The notes beneath the pieces were generated by a model. The model was not told where the DNA came from, did no database searches, and saw only the letters and a program-made list of their open reading frames with translations. Source: JAZKHE01 sp040385525 (GTDB taxonomy: Bacteria > Bacteroidota > Bacteroidia > UBA4408). From it: a DNA stretch of 64,000 nucleotides. The stretch spans positions 1 to 64,000 of the forward strand of contig JAZKHE010000011.1 in NCBI GenBank assembly GCA_040385525.1. The letters run 5' to 3'. The number at the start of each line of letters is the position of its first letter. Position 1 is the stretch's first letter. The position numbers and the translations under genes were made by a program. Of the stretch, positions 10,701 through 18,162 are shown piece after piece.

Positions 10701-10790
10701 GTTGATATGTCTTCTGAAGCAAAAGGAGTTTACTTCATACAAATTACTACTGATAAAGACGTAATTAATAAAAAAGTAATTAAAAACTAA
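7788..10790 (+). CDS. T9SS cargo: secreted sialidase/BNR-like repeats, SprB-type repeats and type A sorting domain
   Basis: A 1000-aa secreted protein. A signal peptide ends around residue 19 (LSAQ). Residues up to about 490 contain Asp-box-like segments such as SLDAGATWS, MDNGTTWVK and GDGGLTWSK, suggesting a beta-propeller of the BNR/sialidase type, but catalytic sialidase residues were not identified. About residues 500-900 hold SprB-like repeats (for example CNGGATGTLTANASGG) rich in Thr, Ser and Gly. The last ~75 residues (YPNPATDNVVIDF...GVYFIQITT) are a type A C-terminal domain that directs export by the T9SS, whose core genes lie at 48-54 kb. The gene has its own promoter and a strong terminator. 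Possibly an adhesin or glycan-binding surface protein. Confidence 0.85.
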   Translation: MKKRLLTILGAILATSLSAQVVHTKVGQTKYSLQSNGAVYNRIVKNADGTISVAWTFSDEDGDTWDDRGTGYNYFNGSAWINPSATAVRQETKRTGFPSLAITTSGAEVITAHDATNNKMTVSRRAVKGTGAWTQADINTALVWNRTAVGGPNGESIHMISHDESTSEGAVLYLRSLDAGATWSTPIEIPGFTIAEFPAQFRGDEYSIAAKGNTVVAIYGGQNTGVYMAKSMDNGTTWVKTAVDPFPIPGYDATDGISDLDNDGVADTLNVNDGTVNVTIDNAGKVHVFWGRMRIFDDELAALASYFPATDGLMYWSEGMTSPIMIAEMQDNNNDGEINFSEYFVPDWGFGMYGSSMSAYPSASVDANNFVYVSYAGVVEADTQVDVDGDMLWMGNSYSGKLLRHVYVTYSGDGGLTWSKPFDTDVNNITYLSGADTEGIYPSLAGLIDNDLHILYQRDTIPGYGVTSTDDPDNADAIHDLVYVKVPKTSLPCNPMTISVLAEKDTCMNSVGILNLTSALGAVAPYSYEWGSVDASNNFISTSVSDVSASGMIAGTYRVAINDSRNCKDTLEFTLENYETPISVSLTQTAQPLDCDELDGAISSSVIGGDLPLSYSWSGVSSTDVSVSGVGIGAYILTISDRNTCVGTGSIILLPITNTAAFTATVVTTAATCQGISSGSAEVSVTPPGLYSYTWTPSGQVTAIATGFAAGTYDVYVTDGVCGTLATFTISEPSTSLTATLTSTNVLCNGGATGTLTANASGGTSPYTFTWNAAAGGSIVFDNSTSTIAGLANGAGYGVSVTDKYNCEVVTPANVIIGTPAALSVSFLSRTVPTGSTLNGKIRVLATGGTPPYAFSWTRTSTLNGPASGNGPSGIMAGAQDITGLTSGSHTITVTDANGCTSQLVYTLTSIEDNTEIVKDLSVYPNPATDNVVIDFNIATPSNVSVKLMGLNGQLVYTKELGQFAGKFSHSVDMSSEAKGVYFIQITTDKDVINKKVIKN

Positions 10791-10810
10791 TTTAGTTTTT
10801 AAAGCATAAA

Positions 10811-10846
10811 AGAAAAGCGCCTCACATTGAGGCGCTTTTCTTTTTT
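10811..10846. terminator. strong terminator between convergent genes
   Basis: AGAAAAGCGCCTCA (10811-10824) pairs perfectly with TGAGGCGCTTTTCT (10828-10841) around a 3-base loop, followed by a T run on the plus strand. It ends the T9SS cargo transcript and, through the A-rich 5' arm, can also act on the minus strand for bshB1. Confidence 0.9.
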
Positions 10847-10861
10847 AATTATGTTTTGGTT

Positions 10862-11578
10862 TTATTTTAAATCAAATAAATTGTTTACTCCAAGATATCT
10901 TTCTTTTGTAAAACCTTCGGCAGATTTTACACCAATAGTTTTTCCAAATTCTGAAGCTCTTTCTGAAATAGAATCAAAAAATTGTTTTGATGAAATGGCT
11001 GTCTCTGGCTCATTTGAACCTGGTTGGTAAAATTGAGAACTATAGGCTTTTACACTCTCAATTTTTTGTTCTAACTCATCACTTATATCAACTACAAAAT
11101 CAGGTTCTATATACCGAAACTGAATGTAGTGATAAATATTTTTAGGTCGCCAAGCGTTTTGTTTTACTCCATTATTATTCGTTTCTATTTTAGTTAATCC
11201 AGCATAAAAACAAGCTTCGCTAACTACTTTCGATCCTCGTGAATGATCTGGATGCCTATCGCTAATAGCATTGCAAATAACAATTTCGGGTTGGTATTTT
11301 CTTATTACTTCAATTATTTTTAATTGATGTTCTTTATCGTTACTGAAAAAACCATCTGCAAAACCTAAGTTTTCTCTAACAACATTGCCAATTATTTTAG
11401 ATGCATTAGTGGCTTCAATTTTTCTTAACTCTGCACTTCCTCTTGTTCCTAATTCACCTCTTGTTAAATCGCAAATACCAACTTTGTAGCCTAGTTTAAT
11501 GTGTTTTATAAGTGTGCCAGAGCAACTCAACTCTACATCATCTGGATGTGCGGCAAAAGCTAAAATATCTAATTTCAT
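10862..11578 (-). CDS. bshB1: bacillithiol biosynthesis deacetylase BshB1
   Basis: A 238-aa PIG-L/LmbE-family zinc deacetylase. AAHPDDVELSCSG near residues 9-21 carries the metal-binding HPDD motif; TRGELGTRG and SDRHPDHSRG (second metal-site histidines) match the BshB1 subgroup. The enzyme removes the acetyl group from N-acetylglucosaminyl-malate to give GlcN-malate, the second step of bacillithiol synthesis. A terminator separates it from the upstream glutathione peroxidase gene, although both deal with thiol redox chemistry. Confidence 0.92.
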   Translation of the reverse strand: MKLDILAFAAHPDDVELSCSGTLIKHIKLGYKVGICDLTRGELGTRGSAELRKIEATNASKIIGNVVRENLGFADGFFSNDKEHQLKIIEVIRKYQPEIVICNAISDRHPDHSRGSKVVSEACFYAGLTKIETNNNGVKQNAWRPKNIYHYIQFRYIEPDFVVDISDELEQKIESVKAYSSQFYQPGSNEPETAISSKQFFDSISERASEFGKTIGVKSAEGFTKERYLGVNNLFDLK

Positions 11579-11590
11579 AAATTAATTATT

Positions 11591-11617
11591 AAAAAAATAG
11601 CGCCTTTAAACGACGCT
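11591..11617 (-). terminator. terminator of the glutathione peroxidase gene
   Basis: Read on the minus strand, AGCGTC (617-612 of this kilobase) pairs with GGCGCT around a 7-base loop with one U-G pair, and a run of seven T follows at 11597-11591. It lies just past the peroxidase stop codon and before bshB1. Confidence 0.6.
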
Positions 11618-11634
11618 AAAATTTGTGTTTAAAA

Positions 11635-12198
11635 TTATTTTCCTTCAATCCAATCTGTAATTTTTGGTGTAAGTGGAGATGTTTTTGAGTCTACAACATC
11701 AACCCATTTTCCGTTTTCATCAACCATAAATTTTTGAAAATTCCACTTTACTTCTGCATTTTTTTTCTCGTTAAATTCTTTTTCTGTAAGCCATTTGTAT
11801 ATGTCTGCTTCATCATTTCCTTTTACAGAAATTTTTCCCATCATTGGAAATGTAACGCCATAATTTTTTTGACAGAAATTTTTTATAACGGCATTTCCTT
11901 CTGGTTCTTGTCCACCAAAATTATTTGCGGGAAAACCAATTACAATAAAATTTTTGTCTTTGTATTTTTGATACAATTTTTCTAAATCAGCATATTGTGG
12001 CGTAAATCCACATTCTGAAGCCGTATTTACTACAAGAATTTTTTTGCCTTTTAAGCTAGCAAAATCAAAAGTTTTTCCGTCTATATCAAAAACTTTATAG
12101 TCGTGTATTGTGCCATCGCTTAATCGTTGTTGAGCAGATGAAATGAACATGCTAAAAATAAATACGAAAGAAATTAGTATTGATTTATTTGTTTTCAT
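11635..12198 (-). CDS. glutathione peroxidase-family thiol peroxidase, exported
   Basis: A 187-aa GPx-fold protein with a signal peptide ending SSAQ. VVNTASECGFTPQY contains the peroxidatic cysteine (Cys, not selenocysteine), FPANNFGGQEP carries the catalytic Gln, and WNFQKFMVD the Trp/Asn/Phe segment. NFCQKNYGVTFPM contains the likely resolving cysteine. Bacterial members reduce hydroperoxides, usually with thioredoxin. The signal peptide places it in the periplasm. I start at ATG 12198 because the promoter box at 12223-12230 overlaps the upstream in-frame ATG at 12225. Confidence 0.88.
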   Translation of the reverse strand: MKTNKSILISFVFIFSMFISSAQQRLSDGTIHDYKVFDIDGKTFDFASLKGKKILVVNTASECGFTPQYADLEKLYQKYKDKNFIVIGFPANNFGGQEPEGNAVIKNFCQKNYGVTFPMMGKISVKGNDEADIYKWLTEKEFNEKKNAEVKWNFQKFMVDENGKWVDVVDSKTSPLTPKITDWIEGK

Positions 12199-12222
12199 AA
12201 AAAGGTCGTTTTTAGTTAAACA

Positions 12223-12230
12223 CAAAATTA
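12223..12230 (-). promoter_or_regulatory. -7 promoter box (TAATTTTG) for the peroxidase gene
   Basis: TAATTTTG on the minus strand fits TAnnTTTG. It overlaps a possible start at 12225 and so supports the ATG at 12198. Confidence 0.5.
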
Positions 12231-12258
12231 GTTAATAATTAAATGTTTTTAGTAGCTA

Positions 12259-12291
12259 TTTGCAGATAATCATAAATATCAGCTAATTTTA
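12259..12291 (+). promoter_or_regulatory. candidate promoter (TTTG-N21-TAATTTTA) of the beta-CASP/ccm operon
   Basis: TTTG at 12259-12262 and TAATTTTA at 12284-12291, 21 bases apart; the last base of the -7 box differs from consensus. It would drive the long plus-strand run that starts at 12308. Confidence 0.4.
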
Positions 12292-12307
12292 CCTAAAATA
12301 GCTAAGT

Positions 12308-13708
12308 ATGAATATTCAATTTTTTGGAGCAGCAAGAAACGTAACTGGTAGTAAACACTTAATTACGACAACAAAAGGAAAAAGAATTTTGTTGGATTGC
12401 GGAATGTTTCAAGGTAAAGCATCACAATCTGGAGAGTTGAACAGAACTTTTGGTTTTAATCCTACTGAAATTGATTTTGTAATTCTTTCTCATGCACATA
12501 TCGACCATTCTGGATTGTTGCCATTGTTAGTTAAACAAGGTTTTGCCGGTAAAATATTTTCTACATCAGCAACTTTTGATTTGTGTGCAATTATGTTGGC
12601 GGATACTGCTCACATTCAAGAAAACGATTTAAAATACATCAATAAAAGAAAAGCGAAAAGTGGTGAGAAATTACTGAAGCCTCTTTATACTATTGATGAT
12701 GTGCAAGATACTTTAGCTTTGTTTGAAACGGTAGATTATAAAAAAGATGTGCAATTAACCGATGATTTTAGATTCAGATTTTATAATAACGGACACATTA
12801 TTGGTAGTGCAGCAGTTTATATTGAAGTGAAAGAAAATAATGAAATTAAAAAAATATTTTTTACAGCAGATATTGGTCGTTTAGAAAACGCAATTTTAAA
12901 AGAGCCTGAAGCTTTTCCACAAGTAGATTATTTAATTACAGAATCAACTTACGGAGATAGAGAGCATGATGGAAAAGAAATGACAGATGAGCAATTGCTT
13001 AAAATTGTAAATCAAACATGTGTAGAGCAAAAAGGAAAATTAATTGTTCCCGCTTTTAGTTTGGGTAGAACGCAAGAAATCGTTTACGCACTCGATCAGT
13101 TAGAGCACAAAGGCTTGTTGCCTAAAATTAAAGTGTATGTTGATAGTCCGTTATCTACAAATGCAACAAATATTATTAGAAGACACAAAGAATGTTTTAA
13201 CGAAGAATTAAATGAATACATGGAAAATGATCCTGATCCATTTGGATTTAATCGTTTACATTATGTTCAAGATGTGGAAGAATCAAAAGCATTAAACGAT
13301 TCGAAAGAACCATGTATTATTATTTCTGCTAGCGGAATGTTAGAAGCAGGTAGAATAAAACATCACGTTAAAAACAATATTGAAAACCCGAATAATACAA
13401 TTTTAATGATTGGTTATTGCGAGCCTTCATCGCTTGGCGCACGCCTAATTTCTGGAGAACCTGAAGTGAAAATTTTTGGCGATTTTTATAAAGTTTTAGC
13501 TAAAGTTGTTGTAATTGATTCGTTTAGTGCGCACGGCGATTATTTAGAAATGATAAAATATTTATCGTGTCAGGATTCGAGTAAAATTAAAAAAACATTT
13601 TTGGTGCACGGCGAATACGAAACACAAATTAATTTTGCCGAAAAACTTAAAAAAATTGGGTTTAACGACATTGAAATTCCTGCCTTAAACGATAGTTTTG
13701 AATTATAA
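12308..13708 (+). CDS. MBL-fold beta-CASP metallo-hydrolase (RNase-like)
   Basis: A 466-aa protein with a metallo-beta-lactamase core and the beta-CASP insertion of RNA-processing nucleases of the CPSF-73/YSH1 type. The metal motif is SHAHIDHSG, with H62, H64, D66 and H67; ESTYGDREH, the RTQEI segment and the C-terminal VHGE complete the active-site pattern. Likely an endo- or exoribonuclease, though family members can also act on DNA. It is followed after 4 bases by ccmB, so it leads an apparent operon with cytochrome c maturation genes; that link looks positional only. Confidence 0.85.
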   Translation: MNIQFFGAARNVTGSKHLITTTKGKRILLDCGMFQGKASQSGELNRTFGFNPTEIDFVILSHAHIDHSGLLPLLVKQGFAGKIFSTSATFDLCAIMLADTAHIQENDLKYINKRKAKSGEKLLKPLYTIDDVQDTLALFETVDYKKDVQLTDDFRFRFYNNGHIIGSAAVYIEVKENNEIKKIFFTADIGRLENAILKEPEAFPQVDYLITESTYGDREHDGKEMTDEQLLKIVNQTCVEQKGKLIVPAFSLGRTQEIVYALDQLEHKGLLPKIKVYVDSPLSTNATNIIRRHKECFNEELNEYMENDPDPFGFNRLHYVQDVEESKALNDSKEPCIIISASGMLEAGRIKHHVKNNIENPNNTILMIGYCEPSSLGARLISGEPEVKIFGDFYKVLAKVVVIDSFSAHGDYLEMIKYLSCQDSSKIKKTFLVHGEYETQINFAEKLKKIGFNDIEIPALNDSFEL

Positions 13709-13712
13709 ATAA

Positions 13713-14375
13713 ATGGTAAATGTTGCTGTAATAAAATCTCTTGTTAAAAGAGAAATAATGCTTGAGTTTAGGCAAAAATATGCCTTAGGTGGAATTTTAT
13801 TATATGTGGTAGGTACCGTTTTTATTAGTTATTTATCATTTAAAAACATTATTCATCCTGCAACATGGAATGCTTTGTTTTGGATTATATTGTTGTTTGC
13901 ATCCATCAATGCTATTGCAAAAAGTTTTATTAGCGAAAGCAAAGGAAAACAGCTATATCACTATAGTTTGGTTAGTGCGCAAGATTATATTTTATCTAAA
14001 ATAATATACAATTCAGCATTAATGCTGCTTATTTCACTAATTTGTTTTGTAACTTATTCTGTTTTTATAAGCAATATTGTTCAAGATAATTTGTTTTTTT
14101 TATTGAGTGTTGCCTTGGGTAGTTTAGGTTTTTCGGCTATATTAACTATGGTTTCGGCAATAGCTGCTAAAACGGGAAGCAACTTTAGTTTAATGGCAAT
14201 TTTAAGTTTCCCAATGTTAATACCGCTTTTGCTCACTTTAATTAAAGTTTCAAAAAATGCTGTTGATGGTTTAGACCGCTCATTAAGTTTAACATATTTT
14301 GTGGTTATTTTGGCTATAAATGTAATTGTCGTCATGCTTTCTTATATATTATTTCCCTATCTTTGGCGCGATTAA
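13713..14375 (+). CDS. ccmB: heme exporter membrane protein CcmB
   Basis: A 220-aa membrane protein with six predicted helices. The N-terminal KREIMLEFRQKYALGG and the conserved FASINAIAKSFISESKGKQLYHY region are typical of CcmB. In system I cytochrome c maturation, CcmB works with the ATPase CcmA and CcmC to release heme-loaded CcmE. No ccmA is present in the window. First of five contiguous ccm genes. Confidence 0.9.
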   Translation: MVNVAVIKSLVKREIMLEFRQKYALGGILLYVVGTVFISYLSFKNIIHPATWNALFWIILLFASINAIAKSFISESKGKQLYHYSLVSAQDYILSKIIYNSALMLLISLICFVTYSVFISNIVQDNLFFLLSVALGSLGFSAILTMVSAIAAKTGSNFSLMAILSFPMLIPLLLTLIKVSKNAVDGLDRSLSLTYFVVILAINVIVVMLSYILFPYLWRD

Positions 14376-14384
14376 TTAGCTAAA

Positions 14385-15050
14385 ATGATGAAGTTAAGCT
14401 GGTGGAAAATACTTTCAATACTTTTAATTTTTTATACTCTTTTTGCAGGTTTTTTATTTAAAGTTCCTGCTTTACCAATTCTGCACGAAACCATTCGCAA
14501 TCTTTATTTTCATGTAACCATGTGGTTTTCTATGATTATTATTTTGTTTGTTTCGTTGTGGCACAGCATAAAATACCTTTCAAATTTTAAAATGGAACAC
14601 GATATTGTTGCTAATCAAGCAGCAAACGTGGGCATGCTTTTTGGTTTTATTGGCGTTACAACTGGCGCTATTTGGGCAAAATACACTTGGGGTGCTTGGT
14701 GGGTAAACGATGCAAAACTAAATGGTGCAGCAATTACTTTGTTGTTTTATTTGGCCTATCAAATTTTAAGAGGTGCTTTAGACGAAGAACAAAAACGCGC
14801 TAGAATAGCAGCTATTTATAACATATTTTCATATGTAATGTTAATTGTTTTTTTAATGGTTTTACCGCGTATGACAGATTCACTTCATCCTGGAAATGGT
14901 GGTAATCCTGGCTTTGGAGGTTACGATTTAGATAACACAATGAAATTAGTTTTTTATCCGGCTATTATCGGGTGGACATTGTTGGGCGTTTGGATGATGC
15001 AATTGGGTGTGCGTTATCAAAAACTGCTCAGAAAAAAATGGAATAATTAG
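14385..15050 (+). CDS. ccmC: heme handling protein CcmC (HHP family)
   Basis: A 221-aa, six-helix inner-membrane protein. TWGAWWVND near residue 102 is the tryptophan-rich WWD heme-binding signature, flanked by histidines in periplasm-facing loops (NLYFHVTMW and SLHPGNG). It delivers heme to CcmE. It lies 9 bases after ccmB and 7-13 bases before ccmD. Confidence 0.93.
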   Translation: MMKLSWWKILSILLIFYTLFAGFLFKVPALPILHETIRNLYFHVTMWFSMIIILFVSLWHSIKYLSNFKMEHDIVANQAANVGMLFGFIGVTTGAIWAKYTWGAWWVNDAKLNGAAITLLFYLAYQILRGALDEEQKRARIAAIYNIFSYVMLIVFLMVLPRMTDSLHPGNGGNPGFGGYDLDNTMKLVFYPAIIGWTLLGVWMMQLGVRYQKLLRKKWNN

Positions 15051-15063
15051 TAAACGAATGTAT

Positions 15064-15297
15064 ATGAGTTTTAAAAAAATACTTTTAGTTTTTGTTGTCG
15101 TTTTCGCAAGTCTTTTTGCATCTGCGCAGCAAATGACGTCATCATCGACCTCTGTTGAAATGGCTGATGGACTTTATCAGTCTGGGAAAATTTATATCGT
15201 TGTTATTGTAATTGCGATAGTTTTTTCAGGTATTGTTTTGTATTTAATTCGATTAGATAAAAAAATTTCCAAATTAGAAAAAGAGTCAACTAACTAA
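15064..15297 (+). CDS. ccmD: CcmD-family small membrane protein
   Basis: A 77-aa protein. The N-terminus looks like a Sec signal peptide (ending FASAQQ), followed by a short periplasmic stretch and one membrane helix (about residues 38-60), then a charged cytoplasmic tail (LDKKISKLEKES). CcmD stabilises the CcmABCE complex. An alternative ATG lies two codons upstream at 15058. Size, topology and position between ccmC and ccmE support the call; sequence alone is not diagnostic. Confidence 0.75.
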   Translation: MSFKKILLVFVVVFASLFASAQQMTSSSTSVEMADGLYQSGKIYIVVIVIAIVFSGIVLYLIRLDKKISKLEKESTN

Positions 15298-15308
15298 AAC
15301 TTAGTAAA

Positions 15309-15710
15309 ATGAAAAAGACACACATTATTGGAATAATAGTTATTGCATTAGCCATTGCTGCTATTTTAACAACCGTTGCCGATTCTAGCACTTATGCTAC
15401 ATTTACCGAAGCTCAAGCTTCGCCCGATAACGAGTTTCACGTTGTAGGGAAATTAAGTAAAAACAAGCCTTTAGAATATAATCCAGAAGTAAATGCAAAT
15501 TTATTTGGCTTTTACATGGTTGATAATAATGGCGTGGAAAGAAAAGTTTTGTTTAACGGAACTAAGCCGCAAGATTTTGAACGTTCAGAACAAATTGTAA
15601 TAACAGGACAATGTTCTGATAGCGAATTTAAAGCAACAAAAATTTTAATGAAATGCCCTTCTAAATATAATGATGGTAGCGAAATGAAAGTGTTGGAGGC
15701 TAAATCATAA
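15309..15710 (+). CDS. ccmE: cytochrome c maturation heme chaperone CcmE, CxxxY type
   Basis: A 133-aa protein: one N-terminal membrane anchor (residues 5-23), then an OB-fold heme chaperone domain with FHVVGKLSK and the VLFNGTKPQDF...IVITGQ core. The classical covalent heme ligand in HxxxY is replaced: the motif here is CPSKY, Cys116 and Tyr120. The spacing matches the CxxxY variant known from archaea and Desulfovibrio. Three bases separate it from ccmF. Confidence 0.9.
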   Translation: MKKTHIIGIIVIALAIAAILTTVADSSTYATFTEAQASPDNEFHVVGKLSKNKPLEYNPEVNANLFGFYMVDNNGVERKVLFNGTKPQDFERSEQIVITGQCSDSEFKATKILMKCPSKYNDGSEMKVLEAKS

Positions 15711-15712
15711 TT

Positions 15713-18142
15713 ATGGATATTCAATACCTTGGCGAGCATTTATTTATTGGAAAATTAGGTAATTTTTTTGTTGTATTATGCTTTGTTGCGGCACTTTTTT
15801 CTAGTTACGCTTACTTTCAAACCGCTAAAGAAAACGAGTTAACTCCTTCTTGGAAAAAATTAGCAAGAGGTGGTTTTTTAGTTCATGCAGCAGCTGTTTT
15901 TGGTATTGCAGGAACTTTATTTTACATGATATTCAATCATTATTTCGAATATCAATATGTATGGCAACACAGTAATAAATCGCTTCCATTACAATACATG
16001 CTTTCGTGCTTTTGGGAAGGGCAAGAAGGTAGTTTTTTACTTTGGACTTTTTGGCACGCAGTGTTAGGAATGTTTTTAATTAAAACTTCTAAAACGTGGG
16101 AAGCACCAGTTATGACTGTTTTTAGCAGCGTGCAAGTTTTTTTAGCTTCGATGTTGTTGGGTATAATTATTTCTGATTATCGTTTGGGTAGCAATCCGTT
16201 TTTATTGTTGCGCGAGCATCCAGAGTTTCAAGATTTGCCATTTACAAAAGTCCCAAATTATTTAGAAAATTTAGATGGAAAAGGTTTAAATCCTTTGTTG
16301 CAAAACTATTGGATGGTAATTCATCCACCTATTTTATTTTTGGGATTTGCCTCAACTGTTGTTCCTTTTTGCTTTGCAATTGCAGGTTTGTGGAAACAAA
16401 AATTTGGCGAATGGGTTAAGCCCGCTTTAAGCTGGACTTTTTTCGGGATTATGATTTTTGGAGTTGGAATTTTAATGGGAGGAGCTTGGGCATACGAGTC
16501 ATTAAGTTTTGGTGGTTTTTGGGCTTGGGATCCTGTAGAAAATGCATCTTTAGTTCCATGGCTTACAATGGTTGGCGCTGGTCACGTTATGTTAATTTAT
16601 AAAACAAATAATCGTTCGTTAACTACCGTTTTATTTTTAACCATCATTACTTTCGTTTTAGTTTTATATTCAACGTTTTTAACACGTAGCGGAATTTTAG
16701 GTGACACTTCTGTACACGCATTTACCGATTTAGGTATGAGCGGACAGTTGCTAGTTTACTTATTGTTTTATTTGTTTTTAGGAATTGGTTTAATTGTTTT
16801 TCATCGTAATAAAATTAAATCGCTTGGCAGCGAAGAAAGTTCTAGCTCTCGCGAATTCTGGATGTTTATAGGTTCTTTGGTTTTATTAATTTCTTCGTTT
16901 CAAATTATTTTTACTACTTCAATTCCTGTAATTAATAAAGTGTTAGGCACAAATTTAGCGCCTCCGCTAAAGCCAGTTGAGCATTACAACTCTTGGCAAA
17001 TGCCCATTGCTGTTGTGATTGCTTTACTAATAGCAATTGGACAGTATTTTAATTACAGAAAAACAGATATTAAAAAATTCTATAAAAAAATAACTATATC
17101 GTTCGTTGTTGCGTCAATTTTAACGGTTATAGGAATATTTGTTTTTGAGCTAAAAAACTTTTTCTACATCGCTTTATTTTTAACCTCTACATTTAGTATT
17201 ACTGCTAACTTAGATTATTTAATACGAATTTTAAAGGGTAAAATTTCTAAAGCAGGTGCATCGGTTGCACACATTGGTTTTGGAATGATTTTATTAGGTG
17301 CTTTGGTATCAGCAGGTACAAGCCAAACTATTTCTGTAAATACATCAGGAACGGATATTAGCAAACTTGGTGAGACATTTAATAATGCCGATAATATTAT
17401 GTTGGCAAAAGGTGATACGCTAAAAATGGGACCTTATTTTGTTGCTTACACAGGCAAAGAAAAACGAGGCATTAATGTGTATTTTAAAGTAGAATATTTT
17501 ACTAAAAATGCGGATAATACATACACACCTGAGTTTGTTTTAGAACCATTAATACAGCTTAATGAACGTATGGGTAATGCGGCTGAGCCAGATACGCGTC
17601 ACTTTTTACACAAAGATGTGTACACACATATTACTTATGCCGATTTAGAAAATTTAAATGCTGATACGACAAGTTACACGGAAGCAAAAGCTAAAACAAT
17701 TGCAATAGGCGATACTATTTTTACAAGCAATAGCATTTTGGTATTAGAAGGATTAGTGAAAAATATTGATAAGCAACGTTACTCTTTAGCGGAAACAGAT
17801 TTGGCTGTTGGCGCTTTGTTTAAAGTTTTTAACTTCGAAAAAAAGTTAAGTAATTTAATGCCCGTTTTTGTTTTAAAAGGAAACAGAATAGAATCGATAA
17901 GCGCTATTGAAAACAACTTGGGTTTAAAAATAAATTTTGTAAAACTAAATCCTGAAACTGGAAAAGTTGATGTTGAAGTAAGCGAAAAAGTAAGCAACAA
18001 AAAAGATTTTATTATTATGAAGGCGATTATTTTCCCAGCCATTAATATTTTATGGTTTGGCTGTATAATAATGGCAATAGGTACTGTATTAGCTATAATT
18101 AAAAGAGCAAAAACTCAAAGCACTAAAAAAGTTTCAGAATAA
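15713..18142 (+). CDS. ccmF: cytochrome c heme lyase component CcmF
   Basis: An 809-aa polytopic protein of the CcmF/CcsA heme-handling family. GGFWAWDPVENASLVPW, around residues 266-283, is the WWD signature, with conserved histidines in flanking loops. The N-terminal two thirds hold the membrane core; about residues 540-770 form a large periplasmic domain, and a final helix precedes the C-terminus. It ligates heme to apocytochrome. No ccmG, ccmH or ccmI follow; the next gene (DUF2520) is unrelated. Confidence 0.93.
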   Translation: MDIQYLGEHLFIGKLGNFFVVLCFVAALFSSYAYFQTAKENELTPSWKKLARGGFLVHAAAVFGIAGTLFYMIFNHYFEYQYVWQHSNKSLPLQYMLSCFWEGQEGSFLLWTFWHAVLGMFLIKTSKTWEAPVMTVFSSVQVFLASMLLGIIISDYRLGSNPFLLLREHPEFQDLPFTKVPNYLENLDGKGLNPLLQNYWMVIHPPILFLGFASTVVPFCFAIAGLWKQKFGEWVKPALSWTFFGIMIFGVGILMGGAWAYESLSFGGFWAWDPVENASLVPWLTMVGAGHVMLIYKTNNRSLTTVLFLTIITFVLVLYSTFLTRSGILGDTSVHAFTDLGMSGQLLVYLLFYLFLGIGLIVFHRNKIKSLGSEESSSSREFWMFIGSLVLLISSFQIIFTTSIPVINKVLGTNLAPPLKPVEHYNSWQMPIAVVIALLIAIGQYFNYRKTDIKKFYKKITISFVVASILTVIGIFVFELKNFFYIALFLTSTFSITANLDYLIRILKGKISKAGASVAHIGFGMILLGALVSAGTSQTISVNTSGTDISKLGETFNNADNIMLAKGDTLKMGPYFVAYTGKEKRGINVYFKVEYFTKNADNTYTPEFVLEPLIQLNERMGNAAEPDTRHFLHKDVYTHITYADLENLNADTTSYTEAKAKTIAIGDTIFTSNSILVLEGLVKNIDKQRYSLAETDLAVGALFKVFNFEKKLSNLMPVFVLKGNRIESISAIENNLGLKINFVKLNPETGKVDVEVSEKVSNKKDFIIMKAIIFPAINILWFGCIIMAIGTVLAIIKRAKTQSTKKVSE

Positions 18143-18162
18143 AAATAATTCTAACTGAGTTC

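Noticed and set aside
10827..11030. A 67-codon plus-strand frame running out of the terminator into bshB1
   Set aside because: It begins inside the terminator stem region and reads the reverse strand of bshB1.
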